In this document: positions 25,068-33,533 of the stretch, piece after piece
How the letters are laid out: each line of letters starts with the position of its first letter
How positions within the stretch are numbered: position 1 is the stretch's first letter
DNA from: Bacteroidales bacterium
Lineage (GTDB): Bacteria > Bacteroidota > Bacteroidia > Bacteroidales > ML635J-15
DNA: 41,598 nt
Direction: 5' to 3'
Assembly: GCA_017645925.1 (NCBI GenBank)
Contig: JAGCNN010000115.1
Span: forward strand, 1-41,598
Made by a program: the position numbers and the translations under genes
The notes under the pieces: generated by a model
Databases searched by the model: none
What the model was told of the DNA's origin: nothing
The model's input: the letters and a program-made list of their open reading frames with translations, nothing else

Positions 25068-26144
25068 ATGAATAGAATCTTATTGGTTATAAGCATATTA
25101 TGCTTGATATTTGCCCTTTCATCCTGCAAGTCCGATTTTGATGTTAACGACAAGTGGCAGGATTCACCCGCTATTTTCTGCATTCTTGACAAATCTCAGG
25201 ATATGCAGTATGTCAAGGTCAACAAGTGCTTTCTTGGCAATCTTCCTGCTTCGGAAATGGCTTCGGTATCAGATTCGCTGTTCTACGATTGCGACATACA
25301 GGTAAAACTACATAGAAAACAAGGAAACACCATCCTGAAGACATGGGAATTCAGACCTGTTGACAGCATTCCTAAGGAAAGCGGCTATTTTGCAAGCGAC
25401 AGAAATACAATATGGGTTGGAAAACCTGATTTAAATGCAGACTACACCTACGAAGTGGAAGTTAACATTGACAACGGCAGGATTATAGCCAAGGGAGAGA
25501 CAAAACTCGTTGATGGCAGCAGAATAACAGCTCCAGACGCACGTTCTCCCAAAATCGAACTGGCAAGATACTACAACGATTTCTCCATCAAGTATATTCC
25601 ATCGGACAATGTTAATCTTCAGGAAGTTAATGTAAATTTCAACTACTTGGAAATAAAGTCTAACGGCGATACGGTTCCAAAATCAATACAAGTTTACAAC
25701 AACCTTTCGTACAGAGTTTCGTCCAATTCATACACCGCTGTAGAACAGGTTTTTGGCGTAGGTTCTTTCTATAGTTCATTGGCAGCGCAAATCAACAACG
25801 ACGACGCAACCGTAGTGAAGCGTTTGGTAAAAATGCCTGATTGCATGACCTTTACAGTATCATCTGCCGACGAAAACCTATATACCTACATGCAGGTAAC
25901 AAAGCCATCAAGCGGAATAGCACAGGACAGACCGATTTTTACAAATATATATATTGACGAGAGTTCCCAAATGGCTGGTGGAGCAGCCTACGGACTGATG
26001 GCTTCACGCTACACGGTTTCCTTGTCAAAGGCTGTGGGTTCCGAAACTCTTGATTCTATTTCACGCGGAATATACACCAATCACCTGATGTTCCCACCGT
26101 GGACAGACAACTACTACATAACACACAAACCTTATAATAAATAA
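25068..26144 (+). CDS. Lipoprotein, possibly DUF4249-like, 358 aa
   Basis: Signal peptide MNRILLVISILCLIFALSSC with lipobox LSSC; mature Cys at 20. The N-terminal part (DKWQDSPAIFCILDKSQDMQYVKVNKCF) has the plan of Bacteroidetes DUF4249-type lipoproteins, where an early strand pair describes claims on interaction followed by a beta-sandwich; the match is by eye and uncertain. Residues about 75-150 form a likely Ig-like domain. It is not a member of the A-B-C family. It has its own promoter and lies tail to tail with the GYF-domain gene at 26178. Outer-membrane or periplasmic location is likely. Confidence 0.7.
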   Translation: MNRILLVISILCLIFALSSCKSDFDVNDKWQDSPAIFCILDKSQDMQYVKVNKCFLGNLPASEMASVSDSLFYDCDIQVKLHRKQGNTILKTWEFRPVDSIPKESGYFASDRNTIWVGKPDLNADYTYEVEVNIDNGRIIAKGETKLVDGSRITAPDARSPKIELARYYNDFSIKYIPSDNVNLQEVNVNFNYLEIKSNGDTVPKSIQVYNNLSYRVSSNSYTAVEQVFGVGSFYSSLAAQINNDDATVVKRLVKMPDCMTFTVSSADENLYTYMQVTKPSSGIAQDRPIFTNIYIDESSQMAGGAAYGLMASRYTVSLSKAVGSETLDSISRGIYTNHLMFPPWTDNYYITHKPYNK

Positions 26145-26177
26145 GTTGTCTTATTGTGCCAGCGTTACTATTAGCTG

Positions 26178-26783
26178 TTAAAAAGAAAGTACAATAATTG
26201 TAACAAACACTGTTACCGCCAATGCTGCTAGGCCGATTATTCCCCAGCGCTTTTGGCTTGATTCGAATTTGCTGATACTTTGGTGTTTCTTAGCAGCTCT
26301 CCATGCCATCTTGTTGCCATTAACGCCAAGCACTATACGAATTATCAGGAGAATCGCAAGAATGATTAAGTTGACAAATTCCAGACCTTCGTTGTAAGCC
26401 ACAATTTTTTGTGCGACAAAAGCAACGGCACTTACTATTGCAGGCCAATATACACCATTGAAAAGTCCCCATATAACAGGAAGTCCAAAAGCTCCCCAAC
26501 TCCATTTGCCTATTATGGACGGTTTTTCTTCATCGGGTTCTTCGACAGTTTTTTCAATGGATTCCTCAGATGCTTTTACAGTGGCAGTATATGTTCCTTG
26601 TTCATCCGATTCTTCCCTGCTAAAATATTCAATATCAACTTTTTCGATTGGAGTCGGTTCACCATCGTTAATCGTAAGTTCGGATACCAATGTGCCTTTT
26701 TCAAGCTCCATTTCCTTGATTTCCGTTGCGGAATATGGACCAGATGGAGGATTGCCTTCGTTGAAAATGTAAAATTTGTACAT
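26178..26783 (-). CDS. GYF_2-domain membrane protein, 201 aa
   Basis: The N-terminus MYKFYIFNEGNPPSGPYSATEIKEMELEKGTLV has the GYF_2 (DUF4339) form: an aromatic strand, then GPYS and a helix. A Glu-rich linker (about 55-85) leads to about four hydrophobic segments, including FGLPVIWGLFNGVYWPAIVSAVAF and IIGLAALAVTVFVTIIVLSF. Such proteins are common small membrane proteins whose GYF part is thought to bind proline-rich peptides; function here is unknown. It lies 20 bases downstream of the MutS-like gene across the 8-bp repeat tract, so cotranscription with that gene is likely. Confidence 0.75.
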   Translation of the reverse strand: MYKFYIFNEGNPPSGPYSATEIKEMELEKGTLVSELTINDGEPTPIEKVDIEYFSREESDEQGTYTATVKASEESIEKTVEEPDEEKPSIIGKWSWGAFGLPVIWGLFNGVYWPAIVSAVAFVAQKIVAYNEGLEFVNLIILAILLIIRIVLGVNGNKMAWRAAKKHQSISKFESSQKRWGIIGLAALAVTVFVTIIVLSF

Positions 26784-26799
26784 AGGGAGTTATTTTTTT

Positions 26800-26839
26800 G
26801 TTTCTATGTTTCTGGGTTTCTATGTTTCTGGGTTTCTAG
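26800..26839. repeat. Five tandem 8-bp units GTTTCTNN
   Basis: GTTTCTAT, GTTTCTGG, GTTTCTAT, GTTTCTGG, GTTTCTAG with exact 8-base period. On the minus strand it encodes the last residues of the MutS-like protein (ETQKHRNPET) and supplies its stop codon. The same unit recurs at 28997-29080 and, more weakly, at about 2106-2122 and 28260-28270. Confidence 0.85.
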
Positions 26840-28252
26840 TTGTTGAGACGCAAGGTCTTGCGTCTTAACAATGACCATTTTTCGTGCTTCGCTAAGGAAT
26901 TCCTCGTCAATATTAAAGATTTCCGCTATTGTAAGACCTTCGGTCGGGACTTCCTCCTCGGTGGTGCTTACAAGCGAATAATCCATGTATCGGTTGATAT
27001 TTTCGGGTGTTACCTTTATGCCGTCCGGAACTTGCAGTCCTTTTACCCTCAGACGGTTACATTGCGCTGTTATGCCGTTGTAGTGGGTTGTGATGAGACT
27101 GCGAGTGGAATGCCGCGAAAGAATCTTTATGAAAGCGTTGACCAATGCACGGCCTTCGCTTGGGTTGGTGGTGCGGGCAAGCTCATCTACTAGGGCAAGA
27201 ATCTTCTGTCCCGACTTAACCGCCTTGAGAATCTTGTCGATGTTGAGCATTTCGATTGCAAACGATGATAGTCCATTCACTTCCGACTGGGCATCGCCAA
27301 TGCTAGTCATTATTTCCTCTACAGGTGCAATTTCCGCACTTTCGGCAGGAACAAAGAATCCAAACTGAAACATCATCTGTATTAGCGACATGGTTTTCAG
27401 TACCACGGTTTTGCCCGACATGTTGGCACCGGTGATTAGGTTTGGCGTTTCTCCAAAATGTATGTCTATCGGCTGGAATTCTCCGCCTCGTTCCTTTAGC
27501 GATTCGGCAACAACCGGATTGAAAGCACCTTTGATGATTGTTTCGCCTTGCGATATAGTCGGCTTGCACAACTTGAAGTCGCGGGCGAGCAGTGCCTTTG
27601 CCAAAAGCAGGTCTAGGTAGGCGAGTTGGTCGTAGTTGGCTTGGATGGCTTCGCTGTAGTTGCGCAATTTCTCGGACAGATGTTCGCGGATGCGGTCTTC
27701 GATTTCAATGCATTCAAGACGTATGCGTTCTGCCTTTTCGTTCTGATTTGCGTTCTTGGCAATGTCGTATTCCTTGCGGAGAGCTGCTAGCTTTTCATCG
27801 TAAACCGAATAGATGTAGAAACTCTGTATTCCATTGTGCTCTGGGTCAAGGATTTCAACTACGGGGTTTAGGTCGTGGAACGGCAGAATATCAATCTGGG
27901 TATCTTTTATCAATTTGCAGATGTCGCGCGATACCATGCAGAAATTTTTCACCTCGAAAAGTTCAATGTCATCGAGTGTCTGTGCCGAACGTAGGTTGTG
28001 TATTGTCTGGTGGATGTCGTTTTGGCAGTACAGACGATGCTGAATTGCGACTATGCTCTTGGCGTTTTCACGGTCGCTGACGAAGTTCGCAAAAATTTCA
28101 AGGGTATCAAGTTCCATTTTCAGTTCGAAGTCGCTTGTGATGAAATGCTGCGATAGCAGTCGCTTGCGACCGGTAGCCGAGCAGATTTCCAATTTCTCGT
28201 ATATGAAACGGAGTCCGCGGTTTTCGTTGATATGATGTTTAAAGGTTTGCAT
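26804..28252 (-). CDS. MutS-family ATPase, 482 aa
   Basis: The C-terminal half is the MutS ATPase: Walker A GANMSGKT (about 275-282), the STIGDAQS-like switch (TSIGDAQSEVNGLSSF), Walker B ALVDELARTTNPSEGRAL (about 350-366) and the THYNG histidine. The N-terminal half is a helical core/clamp-like region. It lacks the mismatch-recognition domain with Phe-x-Glu and the connector of MutS1, and at 482 residues it is far shorter than MutS1 or MutS2. It also lacks a Smr domain. MutS-like ATPases of this size also occur in amino-acid fermentation loci, but no such genes are near. The C-terminal residues are encoded by the 8-bp tandem repeat, so the natural end may vary between strains. Role in DNA repair is unproven. 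Confidence 0.85.
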   Translation of the reverse strand: MQTFKHHINENRGLRFIYEKLEICSATGRKRLLSQHFITSDFELKMELDTLEIFANFVSDRENAKSIVAIQHRLYCQNDIHQTIHNLRSAQTLDDIELFEVKNFCMVSRDICKLIKDTQIDILPFHDLNPVVEILDPEHNGIQSFYIYSVYDEKLAALRKEYDIAKNANQNEKAERIRLECIEIEDRIREHLSEKLRNYSEAIQANYDQLAYLDLLLAKALLARDFKLCKPTISQGETIIKGAFNPVVAESLKERGGEFQPIDIHFGETPNLITGANMSGKTVVLKTMSLIQMMFQFGFFVPAESAEIAPVEEIMTSIGDAQSEVNGLSSFAIEMLNIDKILKAVKSGQKILALVDELARTTNPSEGRALVNAFIKILSRHSTRSLITTHYNGITAQCNRLRVKGLQVPDGIKVTPENINRYMDYSLVSTTEEEVPTEGLTIAEIFNIDEEFLSEARKMVIVKTQDLASQQLETQKHRNPET

Positions 28253-28538
28253 TGTGAATGTTTCTAAGTTTAACTTCGTTAAGGGCTTCGCCGTTCTATG
28301 GGCTAACGCCCGTTTCTATGGTTTTGGGTTCTGGGACGATGCATACTTCGTCCAAATGATTTATCAGGAGTGTCCTTACGGACAGAAATCTGACAAATAC
28401 TTTTCAAATTTAACAAATTTGCATAATTTGTCTTGATTTGTAAGATTTCTTGCGTAGCAACTTGTATTTCCGTTAGAGCGTCAGCGCTAACGCTTATGCA
28501 TCTTGTCAGATTATTCATTGTCAATTGTCAATTGTTAA
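28253..28538. other. Spacer between queD and the MutS-like gene with hairpins
   Basis: No gene seen. It contains GTTTCT units near 28260, the short hairpin GGGC-TAAC-GCCC near 28304-28314, a minus-strand TAAATTTG at 28405-28412 that could serve the MutS-like gene, the hairpin CGTT-AG-AGCG-TCAG-CGCT-AACG (28471-28492), and CAATTGTCAATTGTTAATTATT-type short repeats next to the queD stop. Confidence 0.45.
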
Positions 28539-28988
28539 TTATTCATTATCTGAAGCATACCATTCTGCAAACGAAGTTGACGTTTCGTATAGCCGCAAAC
28601 TGAAAAGCTCTGTACCATCGGGCAGAAGCGGTTTGATAAGTTCGGCAAAATGTGCCACTATATTTTCGGCTGTAGGCTGAAAATCAACTACGTGTATGCG
28701 CTTGAAAATTGCCTTGTTGCTTTCGATAAAACTGGTATCCTCGCTGCTGCTTACGATTAAACTGTGGTCAAACTTGTCGATGAGATTCTCCTTGATTTTG
28801 TTCTTCAATACGCCGAAGTCCACCACCATTCCGTATTTTGGTGATGCAATGTCGGTTATTGGTTCTCCAATGACTGTAACATGGAGCTTGTATGTGTGTC
28901 CGTGTATGTTGCTGCAAAGCCCGTCGTAGTTGTGTAGGGTGTGCGCAGTGTCGAATTCAAATATTTTTGTTACTCTGATTTTGGGCAT
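28539..28988 (-). CDS. queD: 6-pyruvoyl-tetrahydropterin synthase/QueD family, 149 aa
   Basis: QueD makes 6-carboxy-tetrahydropterin, the second step toward preQ0 and queuosine. The zinc ligands H16, H29 and H31 (FDTAH and IHGH) are present, with the catalytic Cys at 25 in LCSNIHGHTY, MVVDFGVLK, the DH pair at 74-75 and Glu in LYETSTSFAEWY. A PTPS used for biopterin would look similar, but the CxxxHGH form is that of QueD. The start at 28988 gives MPKIRVTKIFEFDTAH. A full promoter lies at 29083-29112, and the 8-bp repeats fill most of the leader between them. No queC, queE or queF is in the window. Confidence 0.9.
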   Translation of the reverse strand: MPKIRVTKIFEFDTAHTLHNYDGLCSNIHGHTYKLHVTVIGEPITDIASPKYGMVVDFGVLKNKIKENLIDKFDHSLIVSSSEDTSFIESNKAIFKRIHVVDFQPTAENIVAHFAELIKPLLPDGTELFSLRLYETSTSFAEWYASDNE

Positions 28989-28996
28989 AGCAATAT

Positions 28997-29080
28997 GTTT
29001 CTGGGTTTCTATGTTTCTAAGTTTCTGGGTTTCTACGTTTTTAGGTTTCTATGTTTCACGTTTCTAGTTGTTTCTAAGTT
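28997..29080. repeat. About ten degenerate 8-bp units GTTTCTNN in the queD leader
   Basis: Units such as GTTTCTGG, GTTTCTAT, GTTTCTAA, GTTTCTAC, GTTTTTAG and GTTTCTAG run almost continuously, with one or two units out of phase. They lie between the queD promoter and its start codon, so they are transcribed as the queD leader. Confidence 0.85.
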
Positions 29081-29082
29081 TG

Positions 29083-29112
29083 CAAAGGTAATATTTTTCC
29101 ACCTATTACAAA
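29083..29112 (-). promoter_or_regulatory. Bacteroidetes promoter of queD
   Basis: On the minus strand TTTG (29109-29112) is followed after 18 bases by TACCTTTG (29083-29090), a full consensus. The predicted leader runs about 85-90 bases through the GTTTCTNN tract. Confidence 0.75.
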
Positions 29113-29239
29113 AACTTTATATAGGCAGACATATTATTGCTAACTCAGACTATAGTTTAAAGCTTTCTTTGCTGAAAAATGCCTTTGATACTCTACATTT
29201 CAAAATTCAAAAAAAATAGAAGCATAAACATAAAAATTG

Positions 29240-29247
29240 TACTTTTG
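29240..29247 (+). promoter_or_regulatory. -7 element of the glycosyltransferase operon
   Basis: TACTTTTG, a perfect TAnnTTTG, 26 bases before the ATG at 29273. No clear -33 TTG. Confidence 0.55.
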
Positions 29248-29272
29248 CAAATTAATACCATAAAGTCAGAAT

Positions 29273-31492
29273 ATGTCGAAACCGAAATACAAGAACAAAC
29301 CTGATAATAAAGCCAAGACTGTTGTGTCACCTACAGTTGCCCCGCTTGCCAATACACCAAAGGCAAAGGCCGGTATAATCCCGATAATAATACTTGCAGC
29401 AGTTTCCATTGGCTTGTACATCAACACTTTGCGCAACAACTATGCACTTGACGACTCGATGGTGCTCATCCGCAACTCGTTCACGCAGGAAGGTGTTAAG
29501 GGAATCGGCGACATCTTCAAATACGACACATTCACCGGCTTCTGGGTTTTCAACGATAGCACTCGCACTGTTGAGGAAATTGTAAAGGAAAAGAAACTGC
29601 TTACCGGTGGACGTTACCGTCCGCTGTCACTTGTTACGTTTGCACTTGAAATTGAACTTTTCGGGAGGGACTTCTACGATGAGAACGGCATCTTGGTAGG
29701 ACAAGGCTGTCCAGCCATAAACCACGCAATGAATGCAATATACTACGCACTGACAGTGGTTCTCCTATATCTCATTTTGGTTCGGCTTTTCTCACGCAAG
29801 GACGACTCGTGGTGGTTCTCGATACCATTCATAGCCGCACTGCTATTTACATTCCATCCCATTCATACAGAAGTGGTTGCAAATATAAAAGGTCGCGACG
29901 AGATAATAACCTTGCTCGGTTCTCTTGCTGCCCTATGGTGCTCAATAAAGTACATTGACAGCAAAAAATGGTATTACCTCATTCTTTCGGGACTTGCGTT
30001 GCTTTGCGGACTTTTCTCAAAGGAAAATGCAATAGTATTCCTCGCACTCATTCCGTTGACTCTCTACTATTTTACCAATGCAAAATGGAAAGAAATCGGC
30101 AAGGTGATGATTCCTCTTGCAATAGCATCTGTGGCATTTTTAGCAGTACGCGGAATGGTACTCGGATGGGAACATTCGGAGCAAACAAAGGAACTCATGA
30201 ACGACCCTTTCATCAACATGAATTTCTCCGAACGATACGGTACTATTTTCGTAACCCTACTGATGTACATTAAGTTGCTGTTTATCCCCCACCCTCTCAC
30301 CTACGACTACTACCCGTGGCAAATTCCCAAGACAGAACTTACTGACGGACTTGCACTGCTTTCGTTGGCAATATATTTGGCATTAGGCATTTATGCCATT
30401 TATGGAATGATTAAGAAAAAGGACATTGCTTCATATTCAATTCTTTTCTTCCTGATTCCACTGGCACCAGTCTGCAACATTTTCTTTGCTGTGGGTACGC
30501 TGATGAACGAGCGTTTCGTATTCATATCATCCATAGGATTCTGCCTGCTAGTTGCTTGGTTTTTTGCCGAAGTGTTGCCCAAACTCCTGAAAAACATTAC
30601 AATCGCAAAATATATCACAGGCATTGTCATTTCAATAGTGCTATTCCTTTTTGCACTGAAGACAATCACCCGCAACGCCGACTGGGATAATGACACGGTA
30701 CTTTTTACTCACGACGTAGAAATTTCGTCCGAATCGGCAAAAGGCAATTGTGCCGCTGGTGGTCGTACCCTAGAACGTGCACAATCGTCGGAAGTGAAAG
30801 ACAATAACAAGGAACTGCACGACGCTCTTTGTGAAAAGGCAATCAAGTATCTTAAGAAATCGAACGAAATATATGCAAGCGATGGCAAAAAGGATTCTAA
30901 GAAACATAGCACAACAGCCGTTTACAGCGATGCGATGAACCTTCTCGGAAACGCCTATTTCGAAATTGGCGACATAGCCAACGCTCTGGATTCGTACCTA
31001 AAGATAATCAAAGCCTTCCCTACCCACGACATCGCCAATTCCAACATCAGAATAGTGCTGATGCAAACTCCGGGAATGTTGTACAACCACCGCACAACAT
31101 CCACAGTTCCCGAACTGCTAAACGTACTTGGCGAAATGGTAACGGTAATGCCCGATTGCGGTGAAGCATATTATGCTCTGGGTGTAATTTATGGTCGTGA
31201 ACTTAAAAATATAGAAGCTTCAGTACAATGCTTCGAAAAAGCCGAAACCTGCAAATTTGAAAAGACGGCAACATATTACAAGGACCTTGGCGTTGCATAC
31301 GGATATTCGGGAAAATATGAGAAATCCATTTCGGCACTCGAAAAAGCAATTGAACTTGACCCACAAGACGGACAAACATACACCAACATTGGTTTTTCAT
31401 ACATGAATCTCGGAAATACCACAAAAGGGCAAGAATATATTGCAAAAGGCGATAGTATAAAACAACAAAACGCGGAAAATGATAAAGAATAA
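29273..31492 (+). CDS. GT-C-type membrane glycosyltransferase with TPR repeats, 739 aa
   Basis: The first about 430 residues form a polytopic membrane domain with GT-C landmarks: an Asp pair (60-61) in LDDSMVL in the first loop, YRPLS (about 113), and GRDEIITL (about 207), as in the TMTC/DUF1736 protein O-mannosyltransferase-like family. The C-terminal about 270 residues carry tetratricopeptide repeats (for example MNLLGNAYFEIGDIANALDSY and YTNIGFSYMNLGN). Such enzymes are predicted to take sugars from lipid-phosphate donors. The downstream GT2 gene, which overlaps by 14 bases, is a plausible maker of that donor. The acceptor is unknown. Confidence 0.8.
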   Translation: MSKPKYKNKPDNKAKTVVSPTVAPLANTPKAKAGIIPIIILAAVSIGLYINTLRNNYALDDSMVLIRNSFTQEGVKGIGDIFKYDTFTGFWVFNDSTRTVEEIVKEKKLLTGGRYRPLSLVTFALEIELFGRDFYDENGILVGQGCPAINHAMNAIYYALTVVLLYLILVRLFSRKDDSWWFSIPFIAALLFTFHPIHTEVVANIKGRDEIITLLGSLAALWCSIKYIDSKKWYYLILSGLALLCGLFSKENAIVFLALIPLTLYYFTNAKWKEIGKVMIPLAIASVAFLAVRGMVLGWEHSEQTKELMNDPFINMNFSERYGTIFVTLLMYIKLLFIPHPLTYDYYPWQIPKTELTDGLALLSLAIYLALGIYAIYGMIKKKDIASYSILFFLIPLAPVCNIFFAVGTLMNERFVFISSIGFCLLVAWFFAEVLPKLLKNITIAKYITGIVISIVLFLFALKTITRNADWDNDTVLFTHDVEISSESAKGNCAAGGRTLERAQSSEVKDNNKELHDALCEKAIKYLKKSNEIYASDGKKDSKKHSTTAVYSDAMNLLGNAYFEIGDIANALDSYLKIIKAFPTHDIANSNIRIVLMQTPGMLYNHRTTSTVPELLNVLGEMVTVMPDCGEAYYALGVIYGRELKNIEASVQCFEKAETCKFEKTATYYKDLGVAYGYSGKYEKSISALEKAIELDPQDGQTYTNIGFSYMNLGNTTKGQEYIAKGDSIKQQNAENDKE

Positions 31493-32228
31493 AAAAATAG
31501 TGGTAGTGCTTCCTGCCTACAACGCAGAACAGACGCTTGAACAGACTTACAACGAAATTCCATTCGACATTGTTGATGATGTAATACTTGTCGATGACTT
31601 CAGTCGCGACAATACTGTTGAAGTCGGCAAAAGACTTGGCATCAAGAACATAATTGTCCACGAGAAGAACAAAGGCTACGGTGGCAACCAGACGTCGTGC
31701 TACAACAAGGCATTGGAACTCGGTGCCGACATTGTGATAATGCTCCACCCCGACTATCAGTACACGCCGAAACTGATAGAATCGATGGCCTACATCATTG
31801 CCAACGAAGTGTATCCTGTGGTTCTTGGTTCACGAATCCTCGGTCGCGGTGCACGCAAAGGCGGAATGCCTCTTTACAAGTACCTCTTCAACCGAATGTT
31901 GACATTCACACAGAATCTGCTCATGCACCAGAAACTGTCGGAATACCATACTGGCTACCGTGCTTTCTCAGCCGATGTTCTTCGCGCCATCAACTACAAC
32001 ATCAATTCGGACGATTTTGTATTTGACAACCAGATGCTTGCACAAATTTTCTATGCAGGCTACGAAATAGCCGAAGTTACCTGCCCCACCAAGTATTTCA
32101 AGGAAGCCAGCTCGATAAATTTCAGACGTAGCTGCAAATACGGATTCGGTGTTATTCACACTTCGTTCCTGTATTTCTACAACAAGATACACCTCTGCCA
32201 CAGCAAGATATTCAAAAAAGTGAACTAA
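31479..32228 (+). CDS. GT2 glycosyltransferase, dolichol-phosphate-mannose-synthase-like, 249 aa
   Basis: GT-A fold family 2 enzyme: VVVLPAYNAEQTL, VDDFSRDNT, NKGYGGNQ and a donor-site motif MLHPDYQYTP, where HPDY replaces the usual ADLQ of Dpm1-like proteins. LGSRILG and EYHTGYRAFS also match the Dpm1/DPG-synthase type. It lacks the C-terminal membrane helices of some relatives, so it is a peripheral enzyme that probably transfers a hexose to a polyprenyl phosphate. It overlaps the GT-C gene by 14 bases, implying translational coupling and a shared pathway. Sugar and lipid are not decidable from sequence. Confidence 0.85.
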   Translation: MIKNKKIVVVLPAYNAEQTLEQTYNEIPFDIVDDVILVDDFSRDNTVEVGKRLGIKNIIVHEKNKGYGGNQTSCYNKALELGADIVIMLHPDYQYTPKLIESMAYIIANEVYPVVLGSRILGRGARKGGMPLYKYLFNRMLTFTQNLLMHQKLSEYHTGYRAFSADVLRAINYNINSDDFVFDNQMLAQIFYAGYEIAEVTCPTKYFKEASSINFRRSCKYGFGVIHTSFLYFYNKIHLCHSKIFKKVN

Positions 32229-32240
32229 TTTAACTGCACA

Positions 32241-32945
32241 ATGGACGCAAATGGCATTCTGTATCTTATTCCAAACAAGATAAGCGAGGCTCCGCTTGAC
32301 GAGGTTGTGCCACAACGACTTGTAGCTCTGGTGCCAACCATAAAGCACTACATTGTGGAGGACGTGCGCACAGTGCGACGCTATCTGCGTCAGCTTAACC
32401 GCGAAGTTGACATTGATTCCACAACCTTCTACGAACTGAACAAGCACACCATTGACACCGACATTACAAACTACCTTGATGCTGCCGAACATGGAGAAAA
32501 CATCGGACTTATCAGCGAGGCAGGACTTCCTTGCGTTGCCGACCCTGGAAATGTGATTGTGGCAATGGCTCATCGCAAAGGGATAAAGGTTGTGCCACTG
32601 GTAGGACCTTGCTCAATGATGATGGCGCTTATGGCTTCGGGACTAAACGGACAAAACTTCGCCTTCAACGGATACATTCCCATCGACCAGCCAGAACGCA
32701 CACGCAAGCTACGCGACCTCGAAGCCCGTTCGCGAAAGGAAGGCCAATCGCAGATTTTCATGGACACGCCATACCGCAACAACCGCCTGTTCGACGACCT
32801 GAAAGCAACACTTTCACCACAGACAATGCTTTGCGTCGCCCTCAACATCACTGCCGACGACGAGTTTATCTGCACAAAATCCATCGCCGAGTGGAAAAAG
32901 ACAAACATCGATTTGAACAAAAAACCTTGTATTTTCATAATATGA
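32241..32945 (+). CDS. Tetrapyrrole-methylase-family methyltransferase, RsmI-like, 234 aa
   Basis: The fold of the RsmI/YraL family is recognisable: LYLIPNKISE at the start, GENIGLISEAGLPCVADPGN (about 92-111) as the SAM-binding SAGTP-type loop, VPLVGPCSMMMALMASGL, and IFMDTPYRNN. RsmI methylates the ribose of C1402 in 16S rRNA, but that enzyme is usually longer (about 280) and more conserved; Bacteroidetes carry a shorter relative of unknown target, which this resembles. It begins 12 bases after the GT2 gene. Its final residues and stop are part of the 67-bp direct repeat. Confidence 0.82.
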   Translation: MDANGILYLIPNKISEAPLDEVVPQRLVALVPTIKHYIVEDVRTVRRYLRQLNREVDIDSTTFYELNKHTIDTDITNYLDAAEHGENIGLISEAGLPCVADPGNVIVAMAHRKGIKVVPLVGPCSMMMALMASGLNGQNFAFNGYIPIDQPERTRKLRDLEARSRKEGQSQIFMDTPYRNNRLFDDLKATLSPQTMLCVALNITADDEFICTKSIAEWKKTNIDLNKKPCIFII

Positions 32946-32982
32946 CAAGGCAATAATTGAAAAAATTTTGTAAATTTGCGAT
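32916..32982 (+). repeat. 67-bp direct repeat, copy 1
   Basis: It matches 33534-33600 at 63 of 67 positions. It contains the last codons and stop of the RsmI-like gene and the -7 element TAAATTTG (32971-32978) used by the toxin-antitoxin pair. Confidence 0.9.
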
Positions 32983-33004
32983 AAATAAACTAGGAGGAAA
33001 AAAT

Positions 33005-33187
33005 ATGGCAACTTATACTATTACCATTGACGAAAGAACGACAAGGGGCAAATACATAATGACTGTACTAGCCGCCCTTGGTCTTATTAAGAAAAAAAAT
33101 GACCCAAACGTTGAACGTCAACGGGAAAGGGAAGCGTTCTTGTACACATCAAAGATAAATGCTGCAAAAATGATGAATGAAGCATGA
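33005..33187 (+). CDS. Antitoxin of a MazF-type module, 60 aa
   Basis: A 60-residue protein, MATYTITIDERTTRGKYI..., with a beta-strand N-terminus typical of small Bacteroidetes antitoxin-like proteins, then a basic helix (KKKNDPNVERQRERE) and a helical C-terminus. Pairing and size make it the antitoxin of the next gene. The ATG at 33005 follows the strong ribosome site AGGAGG (32992-32997), so the longer frame from 32957 is rejected. It overlaps the toxin start by 4 bases (ATGA). Confidence 0.72.
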   Translation: MATYTITIDERTTRGKYIMTVLAALGLIKKKNDPNVERQREREAFLYTSKINAAKMMNEA

Positions 33188-33516
33188 GGTACACGCAACG
33201 AGACATAGTGGAAATAAACTTTCTATTTCCAGACGGCACATTTAAGCCACATCCGGCTGTTATTGTGTCAAATGATGAATTACAATATAATGAAGGCTAT
33301 ATTTATCTTTGCCTAATATCTTCCAAAGACTATAACAATCAATACTATTACCAACTTTCCGATGAGATGCTTACAAAACCGTTATCAAAGACAAGCTATG
33401 CAAAATGTCATATTATAGTTGGCAATGTTGAGAGAGATGTAATTCGCAAAATTAGTCGAATAAAAGAACCATACTTTGGAGAATTAGTTGAAAAAATAAA
33501 AGAAAGCATATTCTGA
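33184..33516 (+). CDS. MazF/PemK-type endoribonuclease toxin, 110 aa
   Basis: The MazF/PemK fold is indicated by DIVEINFLFPDGTFKPHPAVIVSND (about 8-32), where the R-P-x-VV segment has become HPAVIVS, followed by YLCLISSKDYNN and the conserved late strand TSYAKCHIIVGNVERDVI. MazF toxins cut mRNA at short sequences. It overlaps the antitoxin stop by 4 bases and would be coexpressed. The pair lies exactly between the two 67-bp repeats. Confidence 0.82.
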   Translation: MRYTQRDIVEINFLFPDGTFKPHPAVIVSNDELQYNEGYIYLCLISSKDYNNQYYYQLSDEMLTKPLSKTSYAKCHIIVGNVERDVIRKISRIKEPYFGELVEKIKESIF

Positions 33517-33533
33517 TATATTAGTAGTTTGGA

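Noticed and set aside
26804-28252. The MutS-like gene as the mismatch-repair gene mutS
   Set aside because: It is half the length of MutS1, with no mismatch-recognition domain; only the ATPase and core are present.
28941-29219. 92-codon plus-strand frame rich in Phe, Tyr and Leu over the 8-bp repeats
   Set aside because: Its hydrophobic look comes from translating GTTTCT repeats; it is antisense to the queD start and leader.
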